This document shows, one piece after another, positions 50,223 through 61,624 of a stretch of DNA of 64,000 nt. Made by a program: the position numbers and the translations under genes. Each line of letters starts with the position of its first letter. Within the stretch, counting starts at the first letter, position 1. The DNA comes from Aphanomyces cochlioides (Eukaryota; Oomycota; Saprolegniomycetes; Saprolegniales; Verrucalvaceae): positions 868,001-932,000 of the forward strand of contig JAHQRK010000019.1 in assembly GCA_019828595.1 (NCBI GenBank), in the 5' to 3' direction. The notes beneath the pieces are model-generated. The model was not told the origin of the DNA, ran no database searches, and saw only the letters and a list, made by a program, of their open reading frames with translations.

Positions 50223-53200
50223 ATGCATCACAAAATAAGCGTGCTTGTGCGTAGGGGATCATGTTTGAGAGTGGGTTGCTGGGGGGCAAGACCGTGGACG
50301 GATTTTGAAAAAGGCGCCAACTTTTCAAAGCGTTTCGAATACAAATTCCAGTTACTTGAAAATTTCAAAGGACAAGGGTCGGTTACAAGACCGATGAGGC
50401 CGTCAACGGCAATCACGGACCCTGTTGATGGCAGATCACAGTCTCGAAGGGACAGAGCAGTGGTGACACTGGAGCCCACGAGCAAAGTCGAGGTTGTCCT
50501 AGTAAAAGATGGATCTAAAAGAGGCATGCTCGGTGAAAGAAAGCGAGCTTCGTCAAGGCGGCTAAACGTTTTGCGCAACTCGCTCGCCAACATCATGACA
50601 CTCCGCGGCGCCATTTTAGTGTATGTCAAGCATGAGATCTTTCGACGCTCCAAGCAAGACGATGAGGTACGTTATGCCAGCCACGTCGTGTGTCCTCATG
50701 AAAGGCTTAGTTCCAAACAATATCGCTGGGATGCCTACGTAAGTCCAATTTGCTCCGTCGCTTTTGCATTCGCTTCGTGTCGTCGATCTGGTTTGACCGA
50801 TTTATCACCCTATGCGTCCTGCTGAATACGATTCTGCTCGGCTTTGTCGACTACAGTGATCCATGGGTGGAAGGTCCAAACCCAACCAAGCTTGCAAACA
50901 GGATTATTGACACTGCGAACACAATCAGCCTCTTGATCTTTATCTCAGAGGGTGTACTCAAAGTCATAGCCCAGGGCTTTCTTTGGGGCAAAGACAGTTA
51001 TTTATCAGAGGGCTGGAACCGCTTGGACTTTTTAATCATTCTATCTGGGTACGTCCTTTGCCTCGTTTCATCCCATTTTGTGAATCTTGCGTAGGATGCT
51101 CTCGTGGGTGAAAGGGACAAGTAAAATTGGCTCCATTCGGGTGCTTCGGGTGCTTCGACCGTTGAGGACCCTTCACTCGCTCCCAGGTAAGCTGGAGCCC
51201 CAGTACAAACGTAATTGCTATACGCGAACCATTAGGTCTTAAAGTGCTCACTACAGCGCTTTTGGCAAGTCTTCCAGCCCTTGGAAATGTTGCCATACTC
51301 TTGGCATTTATTTATTTGGTATTTGCCATCCTAGGCATGGAGCTCTGGCGTGGCTCATTTGGCTATCGATGTCGTGTGACTCCATTTCCAGTCGCTCTCA
51401 ACTTTGATGCATCGAACACATCATCACTCGGCGCTTATCCTCCGGATCCGAACTACCTCGCAGCAGTTATAGCTAATCCCTGGCTGTACCCATGCCTCGA
51501 CGAAAATCTGAATCAAATCCCAGTGAATACGACGTGGTCAAGACCACTCAACTGCTTTTGGCCCGTTGATACACATGAAGTTAACCCTGCTTTGTGCAGC
51601 CCAACACCCTCTGCAGGTCGCCAATGCGGAGGAAATCTGACCTGTGGATCCAACTACGATCTCTTTGGAAACCCTCGATTTCTCAACGTTATCGTCAATG
51701 GCACAATTGCAATGTCAATCTCCCAATACGACACATTCAATAGTAAATTAAATTACGGCTTCACGAGCTTTGACAACGTGTGGAGTGCGTTTGTGGTCAT
51801 TCTACAAACTGTCACTGCTTCAGGCTGGATGGCTCTGACTCAAATGGTGAGTGGTGTCGATTCGACTCTTCTAACTGGAGTTTAGACTCAGCAAATGGGT
51901 GGACACATTGGCGCCGCGCTCTATTTCAACGGGTTGCTCTTCATTGGCATGTGTTTCTTGCTACAACTCAACATGGCTGTCTTGTACTCGGAGTTTGTCA
52001 AAGCCAAAGAAGAGCAACACAAATTAGCCCAAGGGTATGTTGCAATCTTTATGCTTTTCATTTTTCTTTAGAAAACGTCGAAGCTCTGCCATAGTTCGCT
52101 ATATCCATGTTGCGACTGTGAAACACATACAACTCACGATGTCATCGTACTCGTCTTCCTTTCACCCTGAGACGAAGAAGCGCCTGAAGCTGGTTCAACA
52201 ATTCGTGCGCCGCATTGTTCGGACCCCATTTTTTCACCATCTTGGGCTCTTGGTTACTGTGTTTAACATTGCGGCCCTGGCTTCCGATCATCACCCATTC
52301 GACCCAGACTTCTCCTACTACACTCAGATGCTCAATTTTGTCTTTTTGATATACTTTGCACTGGAGCTTGTTCTCAAAGTGATAGGCCATGGTCTTAGCG
52401 GCTTTTGGGCGTACGTTCACCTTGGACCTTTCTATAAAGCTAAGAATGGCTGTAGTGATGGTTTCAACAGATTTGACCTCGTCACTGTCGTACTTGGATT
52501 CTTAGAGATCGCTGTAAGTCCTCCAGCCATCTTGAATGGAACCAAGCAAACTTCAACGACTGGTATATTTACGGCACTCCGCGCTGCTAGAGCAATCAAG
52601 CTCGCGCGGGCATGGAAGTCATTGCATAAATTACTCATTGCAATTGGGGCAGCCATGGGTGAAATTCTCAACTTTCTATTTTTCCTCGTACTCTTCCTCT
52701 TTGTGACGAGCCTTTTGGGCATGGAGGTAAGTTGTGTGCTCTGACGCAATAATTCTTACTGTGCTCTCTCTAGCTTTTTGCAACCAAGTTTCAATTCGAC
52801 ATCAACAACTATCCCGTCCCATTTAACAACACCAACCCAACTGCGCGACTCCATCGGTGCAACTTCGACTCGATCGAGTGGGCACTTTTCACTGTGTTTC
52901 AAGTTCTCACGTATGATAACTTCCCCAGTGTTCTCTACGACGGCTGGCTTGTCGCAGGCTGGTTTGCACCACTCTATATTTCGTTTATCATTGTCATCGG
53001 TGTCTGGATTGTCATGAATATGTTTTCTGCCATCCTTGTCGAAAGTGTGCTGGTGGATTCAGAAGAGAACACGCTTCCAGTTGACGCATCGGTTTTTGAC
53101 AGTGATATATCTGACAAAGAGAGCAGCGGTGGCATAGTTCAGATTTCAAACGAAAAGGCTGCCCCAAAAATCCCATCGCGACGTATGAGAGCCCTACGTC

Positions 53201-56127
53201 GTGCTTTTAGACGTTTCTTTCATCATGCCCATGAAACTTACAGCCAGCGTAACTCGACAATCGATTCAATCCCTGCAGTTCCTCTCAGCGGAAAGAGTCT
53301 CGGCCTCTTCGGGCCAACAAATCCCATCCGGCGTTTATGTGTATTTCTCCTGACCCGCCGCGAATACACTTGGGGCGTGACTGCTGCAATTGCTACCTCG
53401 TGTATCTGCACCGCGTTTGACTCACCATTGATTGATCGAACGTCTGGCGTTGGCCTAGTGCTGGATCGCTTGAATACTGTGTTTGCTATCTTATTTGGTG
53501 CTGAGATGATCATTACAATTATTGCCAAGGGACTAATATTTGACAAAGATGCTTACGTGCGGGATCCTTGGCGTGTCCTAGACGGGTTCATCGTCTTTGT
53601 ATCTGTCATCCCTTTGTTCGTTTCAAAGGCTGGTGCATTGCAAAGTCTCCGAGCTTTGCGAACGTGCCGTGCACTCCGGCCGCTTCGTGTGATCAACAAG
53701 CTCCCTCAGCTCAAGATTGTCGTGAACGTACTCTTCAAATGCATTCCCGAGATTGGTCGAGCTCTCCTGTTCTTTTTCTTTATCCTGTTTATGTTTGGCA
53801 TCATGAGTGTCATGCTCTTTAAAGGAGCAATCTCTACTTGCTCCATCTCACCGTACAACTACGGCTTGAGCGCAGAGACGACACCACCACCATGGTTTCC
53901 ATCATCCTATACCGGAGATTATGTCTCCAACTTGGAAACGGTGGATGTGATGACATATCCAATTCCTTGGATAGCCATGACACCTGACCAACAGAGTGCG
54001 CTTGCCCCAGTATGGAATACAACAGGATGTGGCCCTTTTCGTGATGATTATACTCCAACTTCCAAGGAGATCTGCCTCTGCTATGAATCCGTCAACCAAA
54101 CAACATGGACGTCACTCGTCCCGCAGCGATTTGACAACATTTTTGAATCTGTCGGAGCACTTTATGAAATCACAACGATGGAGGGGTGGTCCAACGTCGC
54201 GATTGCAACCATTGATTCCGTGGGACCAGACATGCAGCCCATCCAAAACAATCGACCGATATTTATGGTCTATTGGTGGATCTTCATGATCGTCTGCGCC
54301 TTTTTCACCACAAACTTATTTATTGGTGTCTTGTGCGAAAGTTTTGTACGAGAAAACTATGGCGCTCTTGTTACGGAGGAGCAAGTTCAGTGGGTAAAAA
54401 TGCAACGCCGAGTCATGGCACTGTCTCCCCACGTCTTGTATCCTGAACCAAAGCACCCGTGGCGACGGCGAATCTTCCACCTTGTGAACCAACAATGTTT
54501 TGAAAACATCATGACGTTCGCCACAATTCTCAATACAGCGCTCATGGCTGCCCACACTCAAGACGAAAGTGCACTTGTCATGACAGTCTTGAACGACCTC
54601 TTTATGTTTCTTTCGGCAGTGTACGTCGTCGAATCTGCTCTCAAACTTGCTGCGTTTGGCACGTTTTACTTTCGCGAGATGCGGAACCAGCTTGACTTTT
54701 TGATTGCGATTCTCACGTGGCTCGATGTTGGTTTGACGACATTTGGACATATCGACTTGGGGCTAGCTGACACGCTCATTCGTGTCGCACGCGTTGCAAG
54801 AACGCTGCGACTGATTCGACAAACCAAGGCATTGAAAAATCTCTTTGATACACTCATTGTGTCACTCCCTGCGGTGGCCAACGTGACTTCGCTTCTGCTG
54901 CTGTTCTACTATATTTACGCCGCAGTAGCTGTTCAGCTATACGCAACCGTGGCCTTGAATGATGATATGTTGACAGAGGACCAGAACTTTCAAACGTTTT
55001 GGCTTGCCCTCCAGACATTGATAGGGTTCTCCACTGGCGAGAACTGGGATAATTTCATCTGGCAAGTCTACGACACTGTCCCATCGACGAATCCAACATG
55101 CGCGAACCGAGATTTCAACGCGTCGATGTGTGGCTTCAACAACTCTCAAGGCTGTATCCCACTCGACGGCTGTGGCTCGTGGACAATTGTGCCATTCTTG
55201 TATTCCTTCTTCCTTTTTCTCGGATACATTGGCATCAACTTATTTTCTGGGATTGTCGTCGATGCCATCGGCGACTCGACAGTGACGTGCCCGGTCAATG
55301 CCCATACTCTAGCTGAATTTGCTGATATGTGGGCATCGTTCGACCCTCGTGCGACGGGCCTCATCACTGCGGACCAACTTACAGACCTCCTTGTTGCGCT
55401 GCCTCCGCCGTTTGGATTTAGTGGTCTCTCAGGATACACTCGCAAACGCGTTGTGACAGTCATAGGTAACCATATTGCATTCATAAATGCGCCCATCAGC
55501 TTGATGCTTTAGGTGATTTAAACATTCCAATCTACGACGATAACTTTGTCCACTTCAAAGACGTCCCCAGAGCGCTCGTTCAACGTATTATGGGCGAGGT
55601 GCGATCACAAGGAACGTCAATGTCTGACTTTGTTTGGATAGGGAAAGATCGATAAAATGCGTGAAATCGATCGAACTATGGACGCTCTGGGAGTAAACAA
55701 ACAATTTGATGACTTGTGGAAAAAGAATCGTGGCTCCAAAGCTGCCGACGACTTGCGCACACGCTCGTTGAGCCCCTCCAGTATCTACATGGCCAAGTTT
55801 CTCGTGGCTCGATGTGTGCGGCGGTATCGCGCAAGAAAGGCTGCCGCTCTTCTTGCTGCTTCAACTCTTGATCCGACAGGCAAGACGCAGGAAACACCGC
55901 CGACACTCGTCACACCAGTGTCGACTGCAGGTCCTCCCGCGGAAAACATTGATGAAACCACCGAGACGAATCGGGAAAACCCAGTCCGAGTGCCAAGAGT
56001 GCGAAGAAGTGTCGCTGGTAGTCGAGTCCTTCTCTTGGAACCTTTGCCGTCTGCAACTAAAGTCAGGAAAATGAGCCACACCGCTGTGGTGCCAATCCAA
56101 GCCAGCGAAAGAGAAGGAGGCGATTGA
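50223..56127 (+). CDS. Four-domain voltage-gated cation channel, one frame break
   Basis: Eight exons fit: 50223-51048, 51095-51186, 51236-51846, 51886-52034, 52072-52726, 52774-55465, 55513-55598 and 55642-56127. All junctions agree if one base is added near 50745, giving about 1865 residues. Without it the frame stops at 50825, as in unit 1. Each domain has S1-S6 with an Arg-rich S4: RVLRVLRPLRTL, RAARAIKLARAWKSL, LRALRTCRALRPLRVI and RVARVARTLRLIRQTKAL. The pore loops are TASGW, TYDNF, TMEGW and TGENW, so the selectivity ring would be S/D/E/E. The C-terminus has an EF-hand-like stretch and basic helices. It would pass Ca2+ or Na+ across the plasma membrane. The true 5' end may have been replaced by the fragments upstream. 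Confidence 0.85.
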
Positions 56128-57155
56128 GAGACGAATTCGTTTGAAATCGTTCTTCGTGACTTACAGCCCTCCTATTGCAATGGCCAAGCAGCTATTTGGA
56201 GCCCGTTGGATGTCCCGTTCCTATGTCAAGCCCCCTTGGTGTTCTTGCTCGGAGACAACAGCTCTTGGGGCGTTTACTCGTGTGGTAATCCTCGTCGTTG
56301 CAGCGATGAAGTAACTCGTTTGACTCAAATTCGCGGAACTGACCAGACGACACCGTACCCAAGACGACACGAGAAGCAATTAATGATTCCGCTATGGACT
56401 GGAAGCGTTGGCCACATCGTAATCATTCCTCTCTACTTTGTTGGACAGGCGAATCCAACGGGATCAAGTCCACCTTGGCGATACCAAAGCACTTTTATCG
56501 CTCTGCGGCGGCAAAAAATGTCCAAGCGTGTGTGCATTGTCCAATGTTTGTCGTGAAGTCGTCGCCATGCGCCCACACAAGCAGCTCGAGAGCGATGATG
56601 CAAGTACTCATCACGTCGCGAGCCACCACCTGGGATGATGTCTCACCATGTCCAACTTTTATCCGAGTTGCTCGGTGATTTCCACCATTTTTTTACAAAA
56701 GTCGACGCTCTGCGGCGGCAATACGACGGCCAGCAGCCTCGACGTCGATGGATTTGACATCGGCGCGCGATGGCAACGTCGCGATGAGGTCGTTTGGTTG
56801 TGCTTTGGTGGAATTTTCCGGGCGATGGTGAGATCTTCTGGAGTTGCATATCTCACCATGCGTTCCCCTAGGAGTAATCCTTGTTTACACTATTTCCAAC
56901 TTTTCCATGGATAGCGTCATCATCCGGTCGAGTCCAAGTCATCGGCACGGCATGGACGGCGCATGGCGGGTTTTGCAGTCCATGGAGTGAATTTTGCCAC
57001 GACAAGGACGGCGCCAGCTCAATCTTGAATGTCGACGTTGGCGATTTGGTGGCGGTCTGGCAGCGCTTGATGGGAGGTGGGTTTTGATTGGCTTGAGACT
57101 CGCACCTACGATGGTGGCATTGGAAGTTTGGATTCATTTGTAAATTTGCCACCTC
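56128..57155. other. Unassigned stretch between the channel and the zinc-finger gene
   Basis: Several overlapping short plus-strand frames (for example 56394-56678) have protein-like composition but no recognised domain and no consistent frame; a decayed gene is possible. GATTCATTTGTAAATTTGCC at 57131-57150 is an INR/FPR-like promoter just before the next gene. Confidence 0.4.
57131..57150 (+). promoter_or_regulatory. INR/FPR-like core promoter of the zinc-finger gene
   Basis: GATTCATTTGTAAATTTGCC ends 5 bp before the ATG; TTCATTTG and AAATTTGCC each miss the INR and FPR consensus by one base. Confidence 0.5.
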
Positions 57156-57758
57156 ATGAGCAGCGTGTGCCATTTTAAAGACTGCCCCAAGCCAGCCATG
57201 CGTGGCTCATTCAAATGCAGCTTTCACAAGCATCGCGCCATGTGTATGTCGCCTGGCTGCCACAATCAAGTCTACGCGAGAGGGCTCTGCACGCGCCATG
57301 GTGGCAAGCGAGAATGCCAATACGATGGATGCGATTTGCACGCGCGGGTGGGCGTCTTTTGCTCCCGCCATGGCGTTGGCCAAGTCAAGAAGCTGTGCAT
57401 TCACGAAGGCTGTACAAAACTCGCGAATGCCCGACAGCGATGTGTCCGCCACGGCGGCCGACGCCAATGCCACGTTCTGGACTGCAGCACGCATGCGCGA
57501 CGCGGAGGCTACTGCCGTCGACATTCCAAATACAGAGCATCCCATCAACCGATGGTGAAATCTCCCGTTGAATCACAAGACGAAGAGGATATCCAGGATG
57601 AACCTCACGAGACGTTCGAACTCCCAATCGACTTCGAAGATCTTGGATGGATGGACGGCTTGGACGTCCTGCCGTTGGAAGACATGCTGCGGCACAAACA
57701 AACCACGCTCGACGTCGAGTCCCTCGAATTCCTATTGAACTTTACAGACAGCGTATGA
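57156..57758 (+). CDS. WRKY19-like zinc-finger protein
   Basis: A 200-residue single-exon protein. The first 125 residues are a run of about five short Cys/His modules of the form C-x4-C...C-x2/3-H (CHFKDCPKPAMRG...CSFH, CMSPGCHNQVYARGLCTRH, CQYDGCDLHARVGVFCSRH, CIHEGCTKLANARQRCVRH, CHVLDCSTHARRGGYCRRH). These are typical of the WRKY19-like zinc-finger repeats abundant in oomycetes. The C-terminal 70 residues are acidic with hydrophobics (FELPIDFEDLGWMDGLDVLP) and could act as an activation domain. A nuclear regulatory role is inferred; targets are unknown. No WRKY DNA-binding domain is present despite the name. Confidence 0.88.
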   Translation: MSSVCHFKDCPKPAMRGSFKCSFHKHRAMCMSPGCHNQVYARGLCTRHGGKRECQYDGCDLHARVGVFCSRHGVGQVKKLCIHEGCTKLANARQRCVRHGGRRQCHVLDCSTHARRGGYCRRHSKYRASHQPMVKSPVESQDEEDIQDEPHETFELPIDFEDLGWMDGLDVLPLEDMLRHKQTTLDVESLEFLLNFTDSV

Positions 57759-59476
57759 GCACCAAGTTATGCAACCCACGCTCAACTTTGTCAAGTCGAT
57801 GGCTTGCTCTAGCCAAGCATGGTCCACATGCGACAACGACGTAGTGTAGTTGTACTATCAATCCATAACTTTTAGCTTTTGTTTGTCACTGGCCACTGCA
57901 TGCTACATGGACTGTCGTCGCTGCGTTCATGGCCAACGTGCGCGCGCGCGTGCAGGAATCGGACGAAGAAACACTTTCCACTCAATTCTCGTACAGTACT
58001 TAGTGTGGGACGGCGACTAATAAAGAAACACCTTCTGTCCAGCATTTCATTCTTTCAAGAAGGAAATTCCCACAAAGGAAACGCACATTCGAGCGACTTC
58101 CGCGTGATAGATGACGCGCACAACTAAACGCGAGCGATTTAGCAAGTCCAACGAGGCCAAATAGCTGGACAAAGTCACGCTGATGGAATCGATGTATCGC
58201 AATTACACTCCGAAGGGGGGGGTCAAGACGATGAATTCGCCCTTTGAGCTCTTTTCCTCGACTCGCAAGTTGGCGATTAACCACTGTGCTGCATGCAATC
58301 GTAGCGCCTTGCTTCTGGCGCGCCCCTGGAAGGTTTGACGATCGGCGTGACTGATACACTCATCCAAGAATCCCACGTTGTCTTGACTGCGACTCCATAT
58401 GACGGTCGCTACGTTTGACAGAGGAGCTAGCCCAACTTTGTGACTCATTCAAAGACACGACGACGTTTGTTTCTCACTGGCCCGGCCTCGTCACGTGCCT
58501 TTCACCTTGTGCTCGAGGCTGGTTGCCATAGCCTTCCAACGGTGACATGCTACGTCGTCGAGGGCGATATTGACGAGGGCTGTGTACTGTAGTTTGTGTG
58601 TGTGCATTAAAAAGAAGTTTCCAGCTATTCAAGCTTCAAAATTTCAAACGTGACGCAGTGGATCACTTGCGAAATATCCTGGGATACGCGCTACTGTGCA
58701 CCGGATGGATGGCTGCTGCTGCCGATCCCCGCGACTGAAATAAATATCCCAAGCCTGGACAATCAGAACTTTATTCAGACAGAAAAGTCCCGCCCGTCTG
58801 GTCTTGAAAAACCAGTGCGTGAAGCGGCTTCATCGACGCAGCCATCAAAGTTGACAATGTGAAATTGTTCGGTCTCGTGAAAAGTTGATCAAGAGGGCCT
58901 GTCTTTGCTGTCAGTCCACGACAATGGGATTCCCCGTCGAGTATACATCTCATTTCGCAATGGCCACCACGCTCCGTGGGAATAGTTAACCATCAAGTGG
59001 AACGAACAAGGGCCAAAACTTCCCCCCCCACACACACACGTGTTGACGCTCGCCGCCACTGCTGTTCAATTCACCACATAGCTACAACACTTTACGAAAC
59101 GAGCTCATTAGCACCATAGCCCTGAAGATGTGGCCATCTTCCCCCTTAAGCTCTTGGAAAGACTAAAGCTGACTTGGACAAATTGGCTTTTGGGGACAGT
59201 CTCTCAGGTCTTTGACGGGGGACATTTCACAATCCCCATACACTCGTAGCTCCATCTTCTCCCCCGTGTGACTGCACCAGCAAGACCTTGGACTCGTGTC
59301 TGTACATGCGTGGGGGACGACGCCAATCCCGCTTCAATAGATCCCCCGTTGCCACGTCATAGTTTTGATTTATCTATGCCAGTTAGGCATGATCGTTGAT
59401 TGGCTGAATGCATTTTATCCGTACTACAATGCCGTTATCCGGATAAATTTTCTGTTGACCACTTTGGAAATCTTCA
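57759..59476. other. Intergenic with one broken minus-strand ORF
   Basis: Besides the pair of frames listed at 58000-58448, no gene is supported. The recurrent motif occurs at 59415-59447 (TTATCCG...TTATCCGGATAA), about 30 bp before the PDK start. Confidence 0.4.
58000..58448 (-). pseudogene. Hypothetical ORF split at a G8 run
   Basis: From the ATG at 58448 the frame reads MSHKVGLAPLSNVATVIWSR onward to LTPP; in the next frame SVIAIHRFHQRDFVQLFGLV continues to a stop at 58000. The change falls at eight consecutive G (58215-58222), a likely slippage or sequencing-error site. With one base adjusted it would encode about 150 residues. No domain is recognised, and coding status is unproven. Confidence 0.35.
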
Positions 59477-61175
59477 ATGCTGCTGCTAGCAAGGATGCGC
59501 TCTTGCCCGATGCTTCTTCGGCCGCTAGAACGACAAGGAAGACGGGCTATACGTGGCTACATGTCGAATTATCAAGCGTCTTTACCTTTCTCATCTCTTT
59601 CTCTCGAAGATATCAAAGCTGCGGCGAAAGAATCTCCGACGCCGTTGACTCTTCAACAAATGAAGACATTTGCCACCAATGGCACGGAATTGCGGCTCAA
59701 AGCGGCAGTTTTCCTCCACAAGGAACTACAAACTCGATTCTCAAGGTAAGATTTCATTTGATACCGAGTTTATGGCCATAACGTAGAGCGATTGTCGAAT
59801 TGTCGGGATTGCCGCTCGGACTCAACCAAACGGCTCCAGTTCAAGCAGCGATTGCGACTTATACGAAGTCATTAGAAGAGTTGAATTCAATGAAAGTCCC
59901 CATTACACTGGTACTTGAGTCGCTGAGGTATCTCGGTGCTTACCTTGAATAGGAGGACGATGCTTATTTCACGGAGCGTATCGCGATCATGAAGAAACGG
60001 GGATCAAATTTAGTACCCCTCATTTGTGGTGGACTTCATGAAATCAAAGGCACTGCGCACGGAAAGGACGCACTGCGACTCCAAGACGTCCAGGTTATCA
60101 ATCTAGTCGCTCATTGATGCGCTTATCTAGTTTAGGATGACTTGAATACTCGGCTCGATACATTCTTCCTATCGCGGATGGGTATTCGCATGTTGATCGG
60201 ACAACATACCAAGTACTTCAAACACGGGTCTATCATTGATGCTGAAATCTGCCGTAGGGAAGGCGGTCGCGTGAAGCTGAACAATGTGGAAGAAATTGTG
60301 CATGAAGCAGTTGGACGAGCTAGCACGCTCTGCTCTAAATTTTGTGGTCCACCTCCTCCTGTCGTGGTGAAAGTGACGGCGAACGGGAATGCTCCGTTCA
60401 TGTATGTGAAATCTCATTTGCATCACATGGTAGACTCGCTCCAGGCACATCAAAGCTTGATTTTGTTCTCTGAAGGTGTTTGAAATCGTCAAGAACTCCA
60501 TGCGAGCTACGGTGGAGCATCAAGCGCGTCGTCGGAGTCAAGACCCGCTGGCTAAATGCAACATCAAGCCGAAATCAAGGATGAATCACCACAGTCCACT
60601 GCTTGGCTTTGTCATCCCAGACGTAATCTGAGTGGAAATGATCCATGGATGGCTTGACGTACGTTGTAGCTTGATGGAATTGATGGCGTGACGATCTTTC
60701 CGTCGACTGGAGTTGTCGGGTATGTCTCTTTTATTCCTGTGGCTGCATTCATTGACGTAGATCCGCATTGCCGCCCATCACGGTGGTCATTTCACAAGGT
60801 GCTGAAGGTAAAACACCACCGAGTCTCCTCTGCTCAAAGATTCATTTGCTAGACTTAACCATCAAGATATCAGATGAAGGCGGCGGAGTTCCACGCAGTG
60901 AATGGCGCAAGTTGTGGCAGTATACGTACACAACGGCCACCGACATTGATCCTGCCGTTTTTCGTGGCGAAGTGAATTTCCGAGAGCATTTCAGCGGTGG
61001 CGGCTACGGTCTTCCCATTGCCAGGCTCTTTGCGAGGTATTTCGGCGGCGAAGTCACGTTCCTCTCCTCTGAAGGCTACGGCTCGTCTGTCTTCATCCAG
61101 GCTCACCGTCTCGGCAACAAAGCAGAGTTGGTTCCTGGGCACACAAACTTTACACTCCAACCATTAACATTCTAA
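59477..61175 (+). CDS. Mitochondrial PDK/BCKDK-type protein kinase
   Basis: The family phosphorylates and switches off the pyruvate or branched-chain 2-oxoacid dehydrogenase complex in the mitochondrial matrix. Eight exons fit in frame: 59477-59745, 59787-59910, 59953-60093, 60136-60429, 60476-60622, 60670-60719, 60761-60807 and 60853-61175 (464 residues). The start MLLLARMRSCPMLLRPLERQ is an Arg-rich import signal. The BCDHK helical domain has HKELQTRF, VPITLEDDAYFTERI and RMLIGQHTKYF. The GHKL ATPase domain has the N-box VFEIVKNSMRATVEH, G1 ISDEGGGVPRSEW and G2 FSGGGYGLPIARL. Exons 5-7 create a linker of about 50 residues not usual in the family, so that part is least certain. Which complex it acts on cannot be told. 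Confidence 0.85.
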
Positions 61176-61624
61176 TCATACTTCATGATGCAGTACAATC
61201 TCTCTTCACTGAGGTACGCCAAGGCTCAACGTCGACATTGAAGTTCACATCGCCTGTCAAGATGACTCTGCCATCTTGGCCATCATCCAACATGCGTGAC
61301 GTACTGGAACTAAACTAGGCCATCAAGACACGCGATTGATCCTTTTGGCGCGCGATGTGCTCTTGCATGAAACATGGACAGATCCATCATCGTCACATTC
61401 AGGAACATCCTTTAATAGTATAAATTCAAAATAGTATTAGTATTACCAATTTATTTAAAAATTTAACATTTTAAATAGTGTAAGCTCATCCGGATAAATA
61501 TGTGGATTTATCCGGATATTGTATTCATCGAAATCTATATAATTGGTTGAAAATATATATTTATAACCAATCGAATTACTCCACGACAAGAGGTGTGCGG
61601 CTGTGCATTTGACTTGACGACGCC
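61176..61624. other. Intergenic with paired CCGGATA motifs
   Basis: ATCCGGATAA and TTTATCCGGATA lie at 61487-61518 in an AT-rich stretch upstream of SEC23. No gene is seen. Confidence 0.4.
61487..61519. repeat. CCGGATA palindromic motif pair
   Basis: One of about eight places where TTATCCGGATAA-like palindromes occur, often in pairs 10-20 bp apart (others near 3411, 7761, 9627, 14211, 33338, 40197 and 59415). Confidence 0.55.

Larger units (their letters stand above)
47838..52819 (+). repeat. Tandem segmental duplication, unit 2
   Basis: Direct copy of 40996-45977, apparently without differences. Such identity over introns and pseudogene pieces means a very recent event, ongoing gene conversion, or an assembly artefact. 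Confidence 0.95.
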
